This document shows positions 62,640 through 64,000 of a DNA stretch of 64,000 bases, in pieces. The position numbers and the translations under genes were made by a program. The stretch's first letter is position 1. Every line of letters starts with the position of its first letter. Below the pieces are notes generated by a model. That model was not told where the DNA came from. It did no database searches and was given only the letters and a program-made list of their open reading frames with translations. This DNA is from Arion vulgaris. Lineage: Eukaryota; Mollusca; Gastropoda; Stylommatophora; Arionidae. The stretch lies in contig CM036762.1 in NCBI GenBank assembly GCA_020796225.1, positions 51,570,407 through 51,634,406 of the forward strand, given 5' to 3'.

Positions 62640-63120
62640 TAGAGTATGGAACGGAACTGATAAGAAAACAAAGATCAGAATACTAAGAGCATGCATATTC
62701 CCAGTGGCAACGAATGGGGGTGTGAAGCATGGACATTTAATAAAGCAGTGGAAAAACATATTTGTGCTTTCGAATATAAGTGTTACAGAAGAGTCCTTCG
62801 TATATCTTGGATAGAGAAGAGAACAAATAGATCTATCCAGAATGAACTAAAAATCAAAGAAAACTGGCTGATGCTACAAATGAGAAAGAGAAAATTGAGA
62901 TATTTTGGACATATAAAAGACATGAAGGTCTGGAGAAGACCATCATGGAAGGAGACATACCGGCAAAGAGAAGAAGAAGAAGACCACGTAGAAGATGGAT
63001 TCAGGATGTAACTGATGGTTTGAACATAACGGCTGCAGAGGCAGGACATCTGGCCTATGAGAAAGAGAAATTCCGAAGGACTGTTGGGTGGTAAAGTTCT
63101 GCTCAGGACAAGCTATTTGA
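62640..63120 (+). pseudogene. LINE RT C-terminus (family 4)
   Basis: KTKIRILRACIFPVATNGG (the usual YGCE is mutated), then in the next frame AWTFNKAVEKHICAFEYKCY, RRVLRISWIEKRTNRSIQNE, LKIKENWLMLQMRKRKLRYF, GHIKDMKVWRRPSW, and a stop-ridden basic tail ending GGTAAAGTTCTGCTCAGGAC. Frameshifted near 62700 and truncated at the 5' side. Confidence 0.85.
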
Positions 63121-63214
63121 TGATTCTACTTTCCCTAACTATAAACTCCATATTCTCATAGATATAATATGCGACAGTGTCTGTACTGTATTGGATCATA
63201 CTCACTGTATCATA

Positions 63215-63700
63215 CTTGATCAAGAATACAGACAAGACAAACCACTGGTTGTGAAGGCAGAAGTTCAGGCAGTAATTTCTGAGAATGATGTAATTACTTA
63301 CACAGATGGTTCGGTGACTCGAAACGTCCGGAGCTCATGGACGTTCACTACTTAAGTCAGAGAGGATGTTGTGAAGGAAGACAATTGTGGTTTTGACGTG
63401 ACTACAAACAGTCTTACTATGAAAATCATGGCGGTAACGAAAGCGATGGTCTTACTGGAATCACATACTTTTATCCGTGCATGTTTTCTCAGAGACTCAA
63501 TGAATATGCTCAGGAAGATTGAAACAGGCTGGGCTTGGGGACATTGGTTGGAGTCGCTGAGGAAGTATAGGCCGGCACAAATCAGTTTAAATTTGTGCCA
63601 GGGCATGCAGATGTAAAGAGAAATGAACGCGCCGATAGGCTTCAGGTAAGGCCCTGTAAAAAAGCTAGTGAGCAATAGACCAGGCTGATATTATAAATTC
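63215..63700 (+). pseudogene. LINE RNase H domain (family 12), inactivated
   Basis: DKPLVVKAEVQAVISENDVI, TYTDGSVTRNVRSSWTF, a stop, then CGFDVTTNSLTMKIMAVTKA, MVLLESHTFIRACFLRDSMN, MLRKIETGWAWGHWLESLRK. After a frameshift near 63590 it reads FVPGHADVKRNERADRLQ. The RNase H Asp (YTDGS), the second Asp (DSM-ML) and the C-terminal ERADRL motif are present, but the conserved Glu of the T-EI-A block is Lys here (LTMKIMAV), so the enzyme would be dead even without the stop and frameshift. Confidence 0.88.
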
Positions 63701-63769
63701 CCTAAGGAAGATATGACGTGTAAATAAAAGAGGAAGACTGCAGTAAAACTTGGTAAAATAGCGAAACAA

Positions 63770-63840
63770 AGTACTATAGTTTTACAAAATACAGAAACAG
63801 TGACGATATACAGCAACGTTTCGACCAAAAGGCCTTTATC
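63770..63840 (-). repeat. Half foldback repeat with GTCGAAACGTTG
   Basis: ACAAAGTACTATAGTTTTAC (arm) followed by the inverse motif CAACGTTTCGACCAAAAGGC. Related to 17771-17892; the second arm is missing. Confidence 0.55.
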
Positions 63841-64000
63841 AAGCAAACGATACAACACGAATGACGAATTTCGAGGAACACTACAAATGGACGATTACAT
63901 ATGGAAACATTCAAACTTATCTAATGAAAATCTGGGAATAAAAACGAATAACGAAATGAGTGAAACACAAAACCAGAAGTGGAAAGAAGAGAAACAATAA

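Overview
This is eukaryotic, animal nuclear DNA, AT-rich and almost entirely repetitive. It holds no operons, no rRNA and no intact tRNA gene. The only convincing host coding sequence is one exon (about 54522-54906, + strand) of a synaptotagmin-7-like gene, with consensus splice sites and the first half of a calcium-binding C2A domain. The mix of LINE 3' ends, several tRNA-derived SINE families, hAT and Tc1/mariner elements and long (CT)n/(GA)n tracts suggests an invertebrate, most likely a lophotrochozoan such as a mollusc. That placement is inference; I cannot run a search.

Layout. 1-0.8 kb: 59-bp array. 1-5 kb: LINE fragments and a decayed Tc1/mariner-type element (3008-4576) with terminal inverted repeats (TIRs), TA target duplications and a broken DDE transposase. 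5.3-6.7 kb: 15-bp satellite. 6.8-14 kb: hAT-like and mariner MITEs, SINEs, and a LINE nested in a LINE. 14-16.4 kb: three different tandem arrays. 17-28 kb: SINE/LINE/MITE mosaic. 28-31 kb: four arrays. 33.2-38.2 kb: a 76-bp satellite of about 66 units with higher-order structure. 38.2-42.1 kb: hAT MITE, 11-bp array, an array carrying a tRNA-type A box, and a 70-bp array. 42-50 kb: SINEs, LINE ends, two 8-bp-TSD MITEs, and 51/52-bp arrays. 49.6-55.5 kb: synaptotagmin locus, with a possible upstream exon at 49609-49722 and a LINE inserted about 50 bp after the splice donor. 56-64 kb: more LINE/SINE debris, two arrays and a hAT element.

My labels for dispersed families, for cross-reference only: SINE-A (GTCTGTGGCTTAGG head), SINE-B (GTTCAATTCCGCGGGCTGG body), SINE-C ((GAA)n tail, TCGTAAGAGGCGACT core), SINE-D (CGACGGTCAA core), SINE-E ((TCAA)n tail), SINE-F (GGTTCAATCCCACACT body), repeat G (GAATTCAGACGTAGTCATG), repeat H (TTAAACTTAATTTGTAA) and repeat J. 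LINE families 1-12 are all 5'-truncated 3' ends.

How the parts act together. There is no multi-gene system here. The window records successive transposition, with nested insertions carrying readable target-site duplications, followed by local tandem amplification. Several arrays start exactly at the end of a LINE or SINE. No sequence I can read looks like a new functional gene system. The strongest leads are the 83-residue D-to-E spacing of the transposase, the arrays seeded by retroelement ends, the foldback repeat with a GTCGAAACGTTG motif, and the possible extra synaptotagmin exon.
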